In this document: positions 7,207 through 13,053 of the stretch, piece by piece
Layout of the letters: every line of letters begins with the position of its first letter
How positions within the stretch are numbered: the first letter of the stretch is position 1
Notes under the pieces: model-generated
What the model was told of the DNA's origin: nothing
The model's input: the letters and a program-made list of their open reading frames with translations, nothing else
Databases searched by the model: none
Assembly (NCBI GenBank): GCA_964532715.1
Contig: CAZHIX010000034.1
Coordinates: 1-13,053, forward strand
Length of the DNA stretch: 13,053 nt
Reading direction: 5' to 3'
Source of the DNA: 1-14-0-10-45-29 sp964532715
GTDB lineage: Archaea; Micrarchaeota; Micrarchaeia; Anstonellales; Anstonellaceae
Position numbers and translations under genes: made by a program

Positions 7207-8292
7207 TTACTCTTCAACTATGTATGAATCGCACCCAGTAGCTTCATCATTCATAAAAAGTATCTGTGGGGTTATGAATAGCTTGAAATTTCCTATAAAT
7301 GGAATTCTAAATATATCTTTACCTTTTATTTGATGTTCAGATATTGGAGTGTTTCCCATCCCATAGCTTTTTGCATATATCTGAAAATCATAAATTGGGT
7401 TGTTATCGCCCTTAGTGAAGTATATTGATCCATCTGTGCAATTAATTGCAAATCTTGTTCTATGTACAATGTCTCCAACCACAGAATACAAATCTGTTTT
7501 TTTTGGTTGATAAACAAGTAAATCGTAATCATTTGAAAATTCAATTTTTTGTGAGTTATAATATGTTTCTTTTACACATGGGATATATCTTTTTTGTGAA
7601 GTTTTGATATTCTTTTTAGTGCAAACCCCATAAACAAGTTCTATTGGGCCATGTTTTTCAACGAATTGAGATGGTTGTTTTGCAAAGTCCATACACATTT
7701 GGGTATTCATATTTTCTTGACAAAAAGAATACAATGAACCGTTTAGTGTGTAGTTTTCTGACATATATTCAACTTCGGCGTGTATATCTTCAAAATCTTT
7801 TTTTGGACCATCATAATTCAAATACAGTGTATCTATGCGTGCTCCTTGAAGTATAAGCATATCTCCTCTTTCATATGAAGGGAGCATTGAGCATGAAACA
7901 ATTGCGTTTATGGGCGTAGGTGTGTTAAGTAAAAACCCTGCCCCAAACCACACAAGCGCTCCAAATAAAAGTGCAATTACTGTATCTCTTAATTCAACTT
8001 TTATCCCTGTAGTTTTTGATCCAACATAAAATTCCCATAACACTACAAACAAAATATTAATACCTGCAAGTATCCCTATCAGGGGTGATTTGAAAATTAA
8101 ATAAAGCAAAAACAGAAGTACCAGTGTAATATGATAACCTCTAACTACTCCTATGTACGGGAACGCATAATCCGAATTCAAAAATGCAATTTTTGGTTCA
8201 ACAAACGATTTCTTTTTTCTAAAATCCTCAGAATTTTTAAGCTCATTTTGTGAAATTTTATTTCTATTTGATATCCAATCTGCAAATCCCAA
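7207..8292 (-). CDS. Signal peptidase I family (S26, archaeal/ER Ser-His type) membrane protein with a large insertion
   Basis: Likely cleaves signal peptides from exported proteins at the outer face of the membrane. 361 residues, much longer than typical archaeal enzymes. Hydrophobic helices lie at about 54-68, 70-89 and 103-123. The catalytic serine region is NAIVSCSMLPSYERGDMLIL (129-148) with Ser135 in SMLP. The base is His277 in GDIVHRT, replacing the bacterial Lys as in archaeal and ER enzymes. YFTKGDNNPIYD (291-302) is the conserved box with the acidic residue, and FRIPFIGNFKL (328-338) follows. About 105 residues (152-258) between Ser and His are extra and hold C191, C200, C224 and C239. 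The start is TTG 8292: no ATG lies before the first helices, and GAGGG precedes it by 6 nt. It is 43 bases downstream of rpoL. Confidence 0.82.
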   Translation of the reverse strand: MGFADWISNRNKISQNELKNSEDFRKKKSFVEPKIAFLNSDYAFPYIGVVRGYHITLVLLFLLYLIFKSPLIGILAGINILFVVLWEFYVGSKTTGIKVELRDTVIALLFGALVWFGAGFLLNTPTPINAIVSCSMLPSYERGDMLILQGARIDTLYLNYDGPKKDFEDIHAEVEYMSENYTLNGSLYSFCQENMNTQMCMDFAKQPSQFVEKHGPIELVYGVCTKKNIKTSQKRYIPCVKETYYNSQKIEFSNDYDLLVYQPKKTDLYSVVGDIVHRTRFAINCTDGSIYFTKGDNNPIYDFQIYAKSYGMGNTPISEHQIKGKDIFRIPFIGNFKLFITPQILFMNDEATGCDSYIVEE

Positions 8293-8335
8293 TTAAAACC
8301 CTCTGTTCTCAACTTCGTTATGTTATGTGTTTTAT

Positions 8336-8617
8336 TTATTTTGTTTTTTTAGTTTGTTTGAGCGCGGTTTTAAATTCTTCACAATTTTCTTTTAATGTTG
8401 CTAAAGCTTCTATTAGCATGTCAATTGCATCCCCATTCTTTGTTCTTAATATTATCATCGGATGACTTGCCTGTGGGTGCTCAAGTTTTGTTGCTACAAA
8501 TTCAACATCTTTGTTTTCCACTAATATTTCTCTTAGTGCTTCAGCAAATGAAATATCTTCGCCAACTAATAGAAGTTCGATATAATTTTTTTCAATCTTT
8601 TTTACATCAATATTCAT
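8336..8617 (-). CDS. rpoL: DNA-directed RNA polymerase subunit L (Rpb11/RpoL)
   Basis: Small subunit of archaeal RNA polymerase; pairs with subunit D in the assembly platform, as Rpb11 does with Rpb3. 93 residues, as expected. The core shows EDISFAEALREIL (20-32), then VATKLEHPQASHPMIILRTKNG (41-62), corresponding to the conserved HP-x-L/I strand region, and a long C-terminal amphipathic helix (DAIDMLIEALATLKENCEEF, 63-82) that forms the heterodimer interface. The Lys-rich tail is normal. GGTG at 8622-8625 precedes the ATG on the minus strand. It follows csl4 by 18 bases, so the two are almost surely cotranscribed; I recall a csl4-rpoL pairing in other archaea. Confidence 0.93.
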   Translation of the reverse strand: MNIDVKKIEKNYIELLLVGEDISFAEALREILVENKDVEFVATKLEHPQASHPMIILRTKNGDAIDMLIEALATLKENCEEFKTALKQTKKTK

Positions 8618-8635
8618 ATTTACACCTTTATTTCG

Positions 8636-9202
8636 TTATTTTGCAGGCAAATAATCACTAGCTACTTTTCGATTTTCCTTTGTTCCGTTTTGTTCACATA
8701 CCAATCCAGTATTTGTCTTTGTAAGTATAAATCTTGATCTTGGATTCGAGCAATATGCTCTTATACACCCAAGATTCGGATCTTCAGTCGTAATGTGGTA
8801 TTCACCATTTTTTATATCAATAACCTTTGCACGAATTATATCTCCGATTCTGATTTCGTCTTTCACGTTCTTGACGTATCCTTGTCGTATATTTTGAACT
8901 TTTAAGACAAAATTTTCCCCACTGACTACAAATCTACATTTGCCTTCTGATTCTATTTGTTGAATGCTTACGATTGCAATCGGATCTATAATCGCCTCAA
9001 TTCTACCCACAACAATTGCATTAATTGGAACTGGCATTATCAAACTCTCACATATGACATTAAGTGTTCGTTTATCATCTTCAAGTCTGCCAAGAATGGA
9101 TGCATATATTTTTGAATTCTCAACATACGTTCCTTTTCCGGCAACGTATTCCTCTTCAGTTCCAAGAAGTGTTCCCGGAGCTACCCATTTATCATCGTTC
9201 AT
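8636..9202 (-). CDS. csl4: Exosome complex RNA-binding subunit Csl4 with a degenerate zinc ribbon
   Basis: Csl4 caps the archaeal RNA exosome (Rrp41/Rrp42 ring), binds RNA substrates and bridges to DnaG in some archaea. Of 188 residues, the N-terminal domain (about 6-55, PGTLLGTEEEYVAGKGTYVE) is diagnostic. The S1 RNA-binding domain spans about 60-140 (VGRIEAIIDPIAIVSI; IGDIIRAKVIDIKNGEYHIT). The C-terminal domain should be a four-Cys zinc ribbon, but here it reads YCSNPRS (150-156) and VCEQNG (168-173): C151 and C169 remain, while the expected partners are replaced by N/P and N. C146 might compensate. It heads the minus-strand operon, divergent from the DUF373 gene. Confidence 0.9.
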   Translation of the reverse strand: MNDDKWVAPGTLLGTEEEYVAGKGTYVENSKIYASILGRLEDDKRTLNVICESLIMPVPINAIVVGRIEAIIDPIAIVSIQQIESEGKCRFVVSGENFVLKVQNIRQGYVKNVKDEIRIGDIIRAKVIDIKNGEYHITTEDPNLGCIRAYCSNPRSRFILTKTNTGLVCEQNGTKENRKVASDYLPAK

Positions 9203-9260
9203 ATAAAAACCACTATACTTTGAAAAATCGTTATACTATCTTACTAAATATTTGCAACAT

Positions 9261-9270
9261 TATTTAAATA
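9261..9270 (+). promoter_or_regulatory. TATA box of the DUF373 gene (leaderless promoter)
   Basis: TATTTAAATA is a near-perfect archaeal TATA box and a palindrome. Its centre is about 26 nt before the ATG at 9292, so transcription should start at or next to the start codon. The 89-base gap to csl4 also carries that operon's promoter in the other direction. Confidence 0.65.
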
Positions 9271-9291
9271 ACTATTGGGTATTGTCTATCT

Positions 9292-10527
9292 ATGCTAAAA
9301 AAATCAAAACTTGTCTTATGTGTTGATCGCGACAATGATCTTTATGATAAGGCGGGTGTTTCTGGTCCAATAATCGGGCGTGATGCCAATCTTGATGCTG
9401 CAATAAAACTTGCACTTGCTGATCCTGCAGATGTTGATGCAAATGCAATGATAAAAGCAATCTCAATCTATGATAAACTTACGGCTGTTCATTCGGTTCA
9501 AGTGGCCACTCTGACTGGTTCTTCAAAACTTGGATATGCCGCAGATGAAGAAATTTCTGAGCAACTTGACAAACTTTTAGCTCAGTTTCCATGTGAGTCT
9601 TGCATATTTATATCCGATGGTGCTTCTGATGAAGCAGTTCTACCAATAATCCAATCTCGTTTGAAAATAGATTCAGTTGAAGTTCTTGTTATGAAACAAG
9701 CTCAGGAGCTTGAAAAAACATATTTTGTTATATTGGAAAAATTAAAAGAGCCGTATTACGCCCGTTTAATTTTTGGAATTCCTGCATTAATCGGTATATT
9801 ATTTGTTCTGGCACGTCTTCTTAATTGGGGGTTTGAAGTTCCTGCAGGAATCATATCTATTTATCTTCTGTTAAAAGCTTTAGGCATAGAAGATGCTATC
9901 ATGAAAGCTGTTTCATCCTTCAAATTTTCAGTAGAAAAATTATCTTTAGTGGTGTATATCCCTGCACTTTTTTTAATAGGTCTATCGTTTTGGTCAGGTT
10001 ATCACTCATTATTTTCTGCTCCAATAGATGCATCTTCAAATCCGGCTAAACTTTTTGCATATGCATTGAGAAGCACATTACAACTTCTTCCATGGTCAAT
10101 CTTATTATTAATTTCTGGTAAAATTGTTGATATTTTAAATGAGAAGAAAAAAATAGAAATTGTAAAATACGGGCTTTATGCAGTGTTTACGATATTATCG
10201 TGGCTTGTTTTAGTATCTGGTGCAAATTGGATAGTAAATGATTCTGCACCCTATGTATATTTTTCGGATCTTGTGCTGATACTAATCTCCTCTATGGTCA
10301 TTGGTTTTGCATCCGTTACTATATTAAAAGACATCCGAAGACGTATAGTTTTGTCTTTGAAAATTGCAGGAAAAGAAGTATTGAGTTCTGGCGGGAACTA
10401 TATTGGCAAGGTCTTAGGCGTAGATGCAAATGTTAATGCAATTGCAATAAAATCTGCACTTGGTCAGAAAGTGATGATTTCACTTGATGATGTTGAAAGT
10501 GTTGGGGATAAGATAATTGTCTCATAA
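9292..10527 (+). CDS. DUF373 family integral membrane protein
   Basis: A 411-residue protein of an archaeal family of unknown function. The N-terminal soluble domain (1-150) opens LVLCVDRDNDLYDKAGV (7-23), followed by GPIIGRDANLDAAIKLALADP, both typical of DUF373, and has a Rossmann-like alternation of strands and helices (CIFISDGASDEAVLP, 104-118). Six hydrophobic segments follow at about 158-176, 182-198, 218-236, 263-283, 292-311 and 323-343. The C-terminal 45 residues are soluble and beta-rich (GKVLGVDANVNAIAI, then VMISLDDVESVGDKIIV) and might be a PRC-barrel-like domain, by appearance only. Full length, with a leaderless promoter. Confidence 0.87.
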   Translation: MLKKSKLVLCVDRDNDLYDKAGVSGPIIGRDANLDAAIKLALADPADVDANAMIKAISIYDKLTAVHSVQVATLTGSSKLGYAADEEISEQLDKLLAQFPCESCIFISDGASDEAVLPIIQSRLKIDSVEVLVMKQAQELEKTYFVILEKLKEPYYARLIFGIPALIGILFVLARLLNWGFEVPAGIISIYLLLKALGIEDAIMKAVSSFKFSVEKLSLVVYIPALFLIGLSFWSGYHSLFSAPIDASSNPAKLFAYALRSTLQLLPWSILLLISGKIVDILNEKKKIEIVKYGLYAVFTILSWLVLVSGANWIVNDSAPYVYFSDLVLILISSMVIGFASVTILKDIRRRIVLSLKIAGKEVLSSGGNYIGKVLGVDANVNAIAIKSALGQKVMISLDDVESVGDKIIVS

Positions 10528-10592
10528 TCTTTATTGAAGTTGACAAAGAAAACTCTCCTATATTTTTGTTAATTGTCAAGTGCGACGAAAAC

Positions 10593-10617
10593 CGCCCACT
10601 TTGAGTGGGTGAGTTGA
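10593..10617 (+). mobile_element. IS605-like subterminal hairpin (possible second element end)
   Basis: CGCCCACT, loop TTG, AGTGGGTG (10593-10611) forms an 8-bp stem with one G-T wobble and is followed by AGTTGATG. The layout, a GC stem closing around ACTTT(G)AGT and then GAGGTT- or GAGTTGAT-like sequence, parallels the hairpin at 27-53. It may be the 3' end of another TnpB-element guide RNA or an end of a non-autonomous derivative. A terminator for the DUF373 transcript is the alternative. Confidence 0.35.
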
Positions 10618-10633
10618 TGTATGTGTCATCTCA

Positions 10634-10656
10634 ACCACCGGCTTTGCGCCGGTGGT
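10634..10656 (+). repeat. Perfect 9-bp inverted repeat (strong GC hairpin)
   Basis: ACCACCGGC, loop TTTGC, GCCGGTGGT. It lies just downstream of the IS605-like hairpin. The stretch GGTGAGTTGATG (10608-10619) is also partly complementary to CATCTCAACCACC (10627-10639), so an alternative fold exists. Confidence 0.75.
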
Positions 10657-10747
10657 GCACTCATGCGTGCAAGCACTTTGTGGGTGGCAATCCATTTGCT
10701 AAAAATGAGCACAATACATTGAAGCGGCGTAGTCGTTGGATGTGTCG

Positions 10748-10773
10748 TCTTCAGGCGCACAAGCGACTGAAGA
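10748..10773 (+). repeat. 26-nt hairpin repeat, copy 1
   Basis: TCTTCAG-G-CGC-ACAA-GCG-A-CTGAAGA: 7 + 3 base pairs with one G/A mismatch and a four-base loop. Identical over all 26 bases to the copy at 10837-10862. It is followed directly by a second perfect hairpin, AAAATTTGC-AAC-GCAAATTTT (10777-10797). Confidence 0.85.
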
Positions 10774-10776
10774 GAC

Positions 10777-10797
10777 AAAATTTGCAACGCAAATTTT
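10777..10797 (+). repeat. Perfect 9-bp AT-rich inverted repeat
   Basis: AAAATTTGC, loop AAC, GCAAATTTT. It stands between the two 26-nt hairpins and is followed by AAGGAGGG, a purine run that resembles a ribosome-binding site. Confidence 0.75.
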
Positions 10798-10836
10798 AAG
10801 GAGGGATTCTTGAGCAAAGCGAAGTCCCCGACGGGA

Positions 10837-10862
10837 TCTTCAGGCGCACAAGCGACTGAAGA
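10837..10862 (+). repeat. 26-nt hairpin repeat, copy 2
   Basis: Identical to the copy at 10748-10773 and 89 bases downstream of it (start to start). A hairpin, GGGATTC/GAAGTCCC (10803-10828) with one bulged G, lies between the copies. Downstream flanks differ (GACAAAA versus CACGACG). Confidence 0.85.
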
Positions 10863-10977
10863 CACGACGGCGCATCAGCGCCAGCTGTGGTTTGCTACTG
10901 TGCAAATCGCGCACTAACGCCATTTAGGCCTGAGTGCTCTTTTAGCAAATCCGATATGAATCTAAATCAATAATTTT

Positions 10978-12993
10978 TCATTTTACAAGTTTTTTTATTT
11001 GATTAATTATCTTTTTCTTTCTTGTAGATTCAACGAGTGCTATTTCAAGAACCTGTACAATGTTATCCACTGGGCTAATCTTTATCTTGTCAACAAGTGA
11101 AGGTGGTAAATATATATCTGGTGCATTCTTTCTTGGAACTATTACTTCGCGTATTCCTGCTTCAATAGCAGCTTCAGTCTTTGCAGTTGCACCTCCAATT
11201 GGTAATACATCTCCTCTAACTGACAGTGAACCAGTCATTGCAATATCTTGGCGAATTGGAAGCTCTTCCATTGCTGAAAGCATTGCAACTGCGATTGAAA
11301 TTGACGCAGAATCTCCCTCAACTCCTTCATATGTCTGTAAAAATTGTACATGTACGTCATACGATGCAACGTTTTTTCCAAGATGTTTTTTGATAATTGC
11401 AGAAACGTTTTCAACTGCTTCCTTTGCAATTGAGCCAAGTTTTCCAGTTGCAATTAATTTTCCTTCATTTTTTGAAGATGCAGGTGTAACTTCTGCAACT
11501 ATTGGCATGACCAATCCCGATGATCCATCTCCCAATACTGCCAAGCCATTTACTTTACCTATGTGCTCTCCTTTTGTTGAAAAAACTTCATATTCTTTTT
11601 TATGTTCGATGTATCTACTAGACATCTGTTGTTCCATCGTTTGTGCTAAACCCTTTGCTCTTCTTACATGTTCAGCGTGTGTAATTAGTGATTGTTCTTC
11701 TTTTGCAATGTCCCCAGCCGCGCGAACTAATCCTCCAAGCTCTCGCAAATTTAATGTAAGTCTTTTTTTTCTTCCAGATTTTCTTCTTGCTTCTGATATT
11801 ATCTCACTAACTGCATCATAGTCAAAATGAGGGATTTTTTTATCCTTTGCAACTTCTTGTGCTACGAATTGTGCAAGTTTAATACAATTTTCTTCGTTAT
11901 CTTCCATCGTATCTTCCATATATACTTCGTATCCTCCACCCCGAATACGTGAGCGCATTGCAGGGTGCATATATTTCATATCATGTAAATTTCCTGCAGC
12001 CACTAAAACAAAATCACATGGGACTGGTTCTGTTTTTACAATTGCACCTGAAGACATTTCAGACTGGCCGGTTATAGAATATTTTTTTTCTTGCATTGCT
12101 GTGAGAAGTTCTTGTTGCCATCTCATTTTTAGTGATGCCAACTCGTCAATAAATAATACTCCTCTATTTGCACGGTGAATGGCTCCAGATTCAACTCTTG
12201 CATGTGCAGGTGTTCCAAGACCACCAGATTGAAGTGGATCGTGTTTCACGTCTCCTAAAAGTGCGCCTGCTTTGTTTCCAGTTGCATCCATGAACGGGGC
12301 AGTATGCATACCTGTGTTATCTACTATCATTTTCGGTTCATTTGTTTCGTTCATCATACCCATTCTTCTTCCTATTGAATTTGTAAATCTCCAGAATATG
12401 ACCATCAATACAAATGCGGATATTACTGCTAGAACAAACCATTTATTTTCATCATTAAGCCCACCTGTAAAATAAAATGCTCCTAATATAAGTAGCGAAC
12501 CAAGAAGCAACATTAACAGTGAAGATGGACCTTTATTTACTGGTATTAATTTCTGATTTTTTGCATTTTGTACAATTAATCTTCCACAGCCTATGATTTC
12601 TTTTGGCGGTACTTGTATTCTCAAAGAACTATTTGTATGCATTGCAGATAGTTTTGTTTTCTGTTGTTGAAGCTGTGAATAAACCGGCAACAACGATGGA
12701 TCATTTTTCGTGTCTTCTTGATTTGGATGTGTTGGTACAACTCTGACTAGAGGTCTATTCTCATCATTTGGGTTTGGATATACTAATATATCTTGAAGAC
12801 TTGTAACTGGCATAAGTTCTGCCATAGCTTGTGCAAGCATCGACTTTCCAGTTCCTGGAGAACCAATCATCAAAACATGCCTTCTTTGTTTAGCTGCTTT
12901 TTTTATTATTTTTACTGCATTATCCTGTCCAATAACTTGGTCAACAAGCATTTTTGGAATTTTTAGCTCTGAGGTATTTTTGAATTTTAACAT
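10978..12993 (-). CDS. lonB: Archaeal membrane-anchored ATP-dependent protease LonB
   Basis: AAA+ serine protease that degrades misfolded and regulatory proteins at the inner face of the membrane; the main membrane protease in most archaea. 671 residues, normal for the family. Walker A is GSPGTGKS (44-51). Two membrane helices (about 158-176 and 184-202) are inserted in the AAA+ domain, the LonB hallmark. Walker B is VLFIDE (279-284), sensor-1 AAGN (332-335) and the arginine-finger region RSRIRGGG (347-354). The protease domain (about 470-660) carries the catalytic dyad Ser562 (GDSAS) and Lys605 (GGATAKTEA). A TTTAAAAAA box (13015-13023, minus strand) is 26 nt from the ATG, suggesting a leaderless mRNA. 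The basic C-terminus is complete. All key residues are present. Confidence 0.97.
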   Translation of the reverse strand: MLKFKNTSELKIPKMLVDQVIGQDNAVKIIKKAAKQRRHVLMIGSPGTGKSMLAQAMAELMPVTSLQDILVYPNPNDENRPLVRVVPTHPNQEDTKNDPSLLPVYSQLQQQKTKLSAMHTNSSLRIQVPPKEIIGCGRLIVQNAKNQKLIPVNKGPSSLLMLLLGSLLILGAFYFTGGLNDENKWFVLAVISAFVLMVIFWRFTNSIGRRMGMMNETNEPKMIVDNTGMHTAPFMDATGNKAGALLGDVKHDPLQSGGLGTPAHARVESGAIHRANRGVLFIDELASLKMRWQQELLTAMQEKKYSITGQSEMSSGAIVKTEPVPCDFVLVAAGNLHDMKYMHPAMRSRIRGGGYEVYMEDTMEDNEENCIKLAQFVAQEVAKDKKIPHFDYDAVSEIISEARRKSGRKKRLTLNLRELGGLVRAAGDIAKEEQSLITHAEHVRRAKGLAQTMEQQMSSRYIEHKKEYEVFSTKGEHIGKVNGLAVLGDGSSGLVMPIVAEVTPASSKNEGKLIATGKLGSIAKEAVENVSAIIKKHLGKNVASYDVHVQFLQTYEGVEGDSASISIAVAMLSAMEELPIRQDIAMTGSLSVRGDVLPIGGATAKTEAAIEAGIREVIVPRKNAPDIYLPPSLVDKIKISPVDNIVQVLEIALVESTRKKKIINQIKKLVK

Positions 12994-13014
12994 AGCATTA
13001 CCTTTTTTCTCAAC

Positions 13015-13023
13015 TTTTTTAAA
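13015..13023 (-). promoter_or_regulatory. TATA-like box of lonB
   Basis: TTTAAAAAA on the minus strand, centred 26 nt before the lonB ATG, the same spacing as for the glycosyltransferase and DUF373 genes. The remaining bases to the window end hold nothing else I can name. Confidence 0.5.
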
Positions 13024-13053
13024 CCCAAATGCATATCATGGGGCTAAATGTCA

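Larger units (their letters stand above)
10694..10950 (+). repeat. Long-range 17-bp inverted repeat enclosing about 220 bases
   Basis: ATTTGCTAAAA-AT-GAGCAC at 10694-10712 is complementary to GTGCTCTTTTAGCAAAT at 10934-10950, 17 base pairs with only a 2-nt bulge. As RNA it would form a closing helix around the internal hairpins; as DNA it could be terminal inverted repeats of a small non-autonomous element. Confidence 0.6.
10528..10977. other. Gene-poor, GC-rich, hairpin-dense region; possible IS605/TnpB relic or structured RNA
   Basis: About 450 bases between the stop of the DUF373 gene and the end of lonB. The first 50 bases are AT-rich. From about 10580 to 10935 composition changes sharply: 34 of 60 bases at 10801-10860 are G or C, against 18 of 60 at 10141-10200 inside the neighbouring gene. 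Besides the separately listed hairpins, further inverted repeats are GGCGC/GCGCC (10869-10882), TTTGC/GCAAA (10891-10906) and GCACT-GCC/GGC-AGTGC (10911-10937). I looked for SRP RNA, RNase P RNA and tRNA signatures on both strands and found none. Long frames at 10605-10799 (plus) and 10626-10865 (minus) have no homology I recognise and are probably spurious. Confidence 0.6.

Noticed and set aside
10748..10862. Possible two-repeat CRISPR array
   Set aside because: Only two copies, with 63 bases between them that themselves contain further hairpins. No cas genes are in the window, and the repeat folds as a nearly complete hairpin.
10605..10865. Open frames of 64 codons (plus) and 79 codons (minus) in the hairpin island
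   Set aside because: They overlap on opposite strands across inverted repeats, have odd Arg/His/Cys- or Pro/Thr-rich composition and match no family I know. They are more likely by-products of the GC-rich hairpins.
10690..10950. SRP 7S RNA or RNase P RNA
   Set aside because: I looked on both strands for the SRP helix 8 motif (GGAAGG...AGCAGC context) and the RNase P conserved regions (GAGGAAAGTCC, ACAGAA). Only a weak GCGAAGTCCCCG resemblance was found, without the rest.
11060..11821. Long open frame of 253 codons on the plus strand opposite lonB
   Set aside because: Antisense shadow of lonB. The lonB frame carries every expected catalytic motif, and the shadow translation is Ser/Pro/Ala-rich with no domain.

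Overview
The window is AT-rich archaeal chromosome. It encodes an archaeal membrane-anchored LonB protease, a PCNA sliding clamp, RNA polymerase subunit L, the exosome subunit Csl4, a DUF373 membrane protein and a signal peptidase of the archaeal/ER Ser-His type. Signals also look archaeal: A/T-rich TATA-like boxes lie about 26 nt upstream of several start codons, which implies leaderless mRNAs, and GGTG or GGAGG ribosome-binding sites precede several starts. I cannot place the lineage firmly. DUF373, short genes and low GC would suit a DPANN-type or related euryarchaeal lineage, but this is inference only.

Left part (1-5753): the window opens with what looks like the right end of an IS200/IS605 (TnpB-bearing) element, abutting a 49-codon gene remnant. 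Next come a membrane GT2 glycosyltransferase (minus strand) and, divergently, a membrane-anchored thioredoxin-fold protein without a CXXC pair. Enolase and a Tic20/DUF4870-like membrane protein follow on the minus strand. A purine-type phosphoribosyltransferase (plus) converges with an Lrp/AsnC regulator (minus). The regulator is divergent from a small Cys-rich protein across an intergenic region with five GTTAAY motifs.

Middle part (5859-9202): a minus-strand block reads csl4, rpoL, a signal peptidase with a large extra domain, pcn, then an unrecognised basic protein. Its first genes are tightly spaced. It links RNA turnover, transcription, secretion and replication. DUF373 (9292-10527, plus) is divergent from csl4.

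Right part (10528-13053): between DUF373 and lonB lie about 450 bases without a confident gene. This stretch is locally much richer in GC than the rest and packed with hairpins, including two identical 26-nt hairpins, all within a 17-bp long-range inverted repeat. One hairpin resembles the IS605-like end at the left edge. It could be a TnpB-element relic with its guide-RNA scaffold, a non-autonomous element, or an unrecognised structured RNA. It is the most interesting unexplained part of the window. lonB (minus) closes the window.
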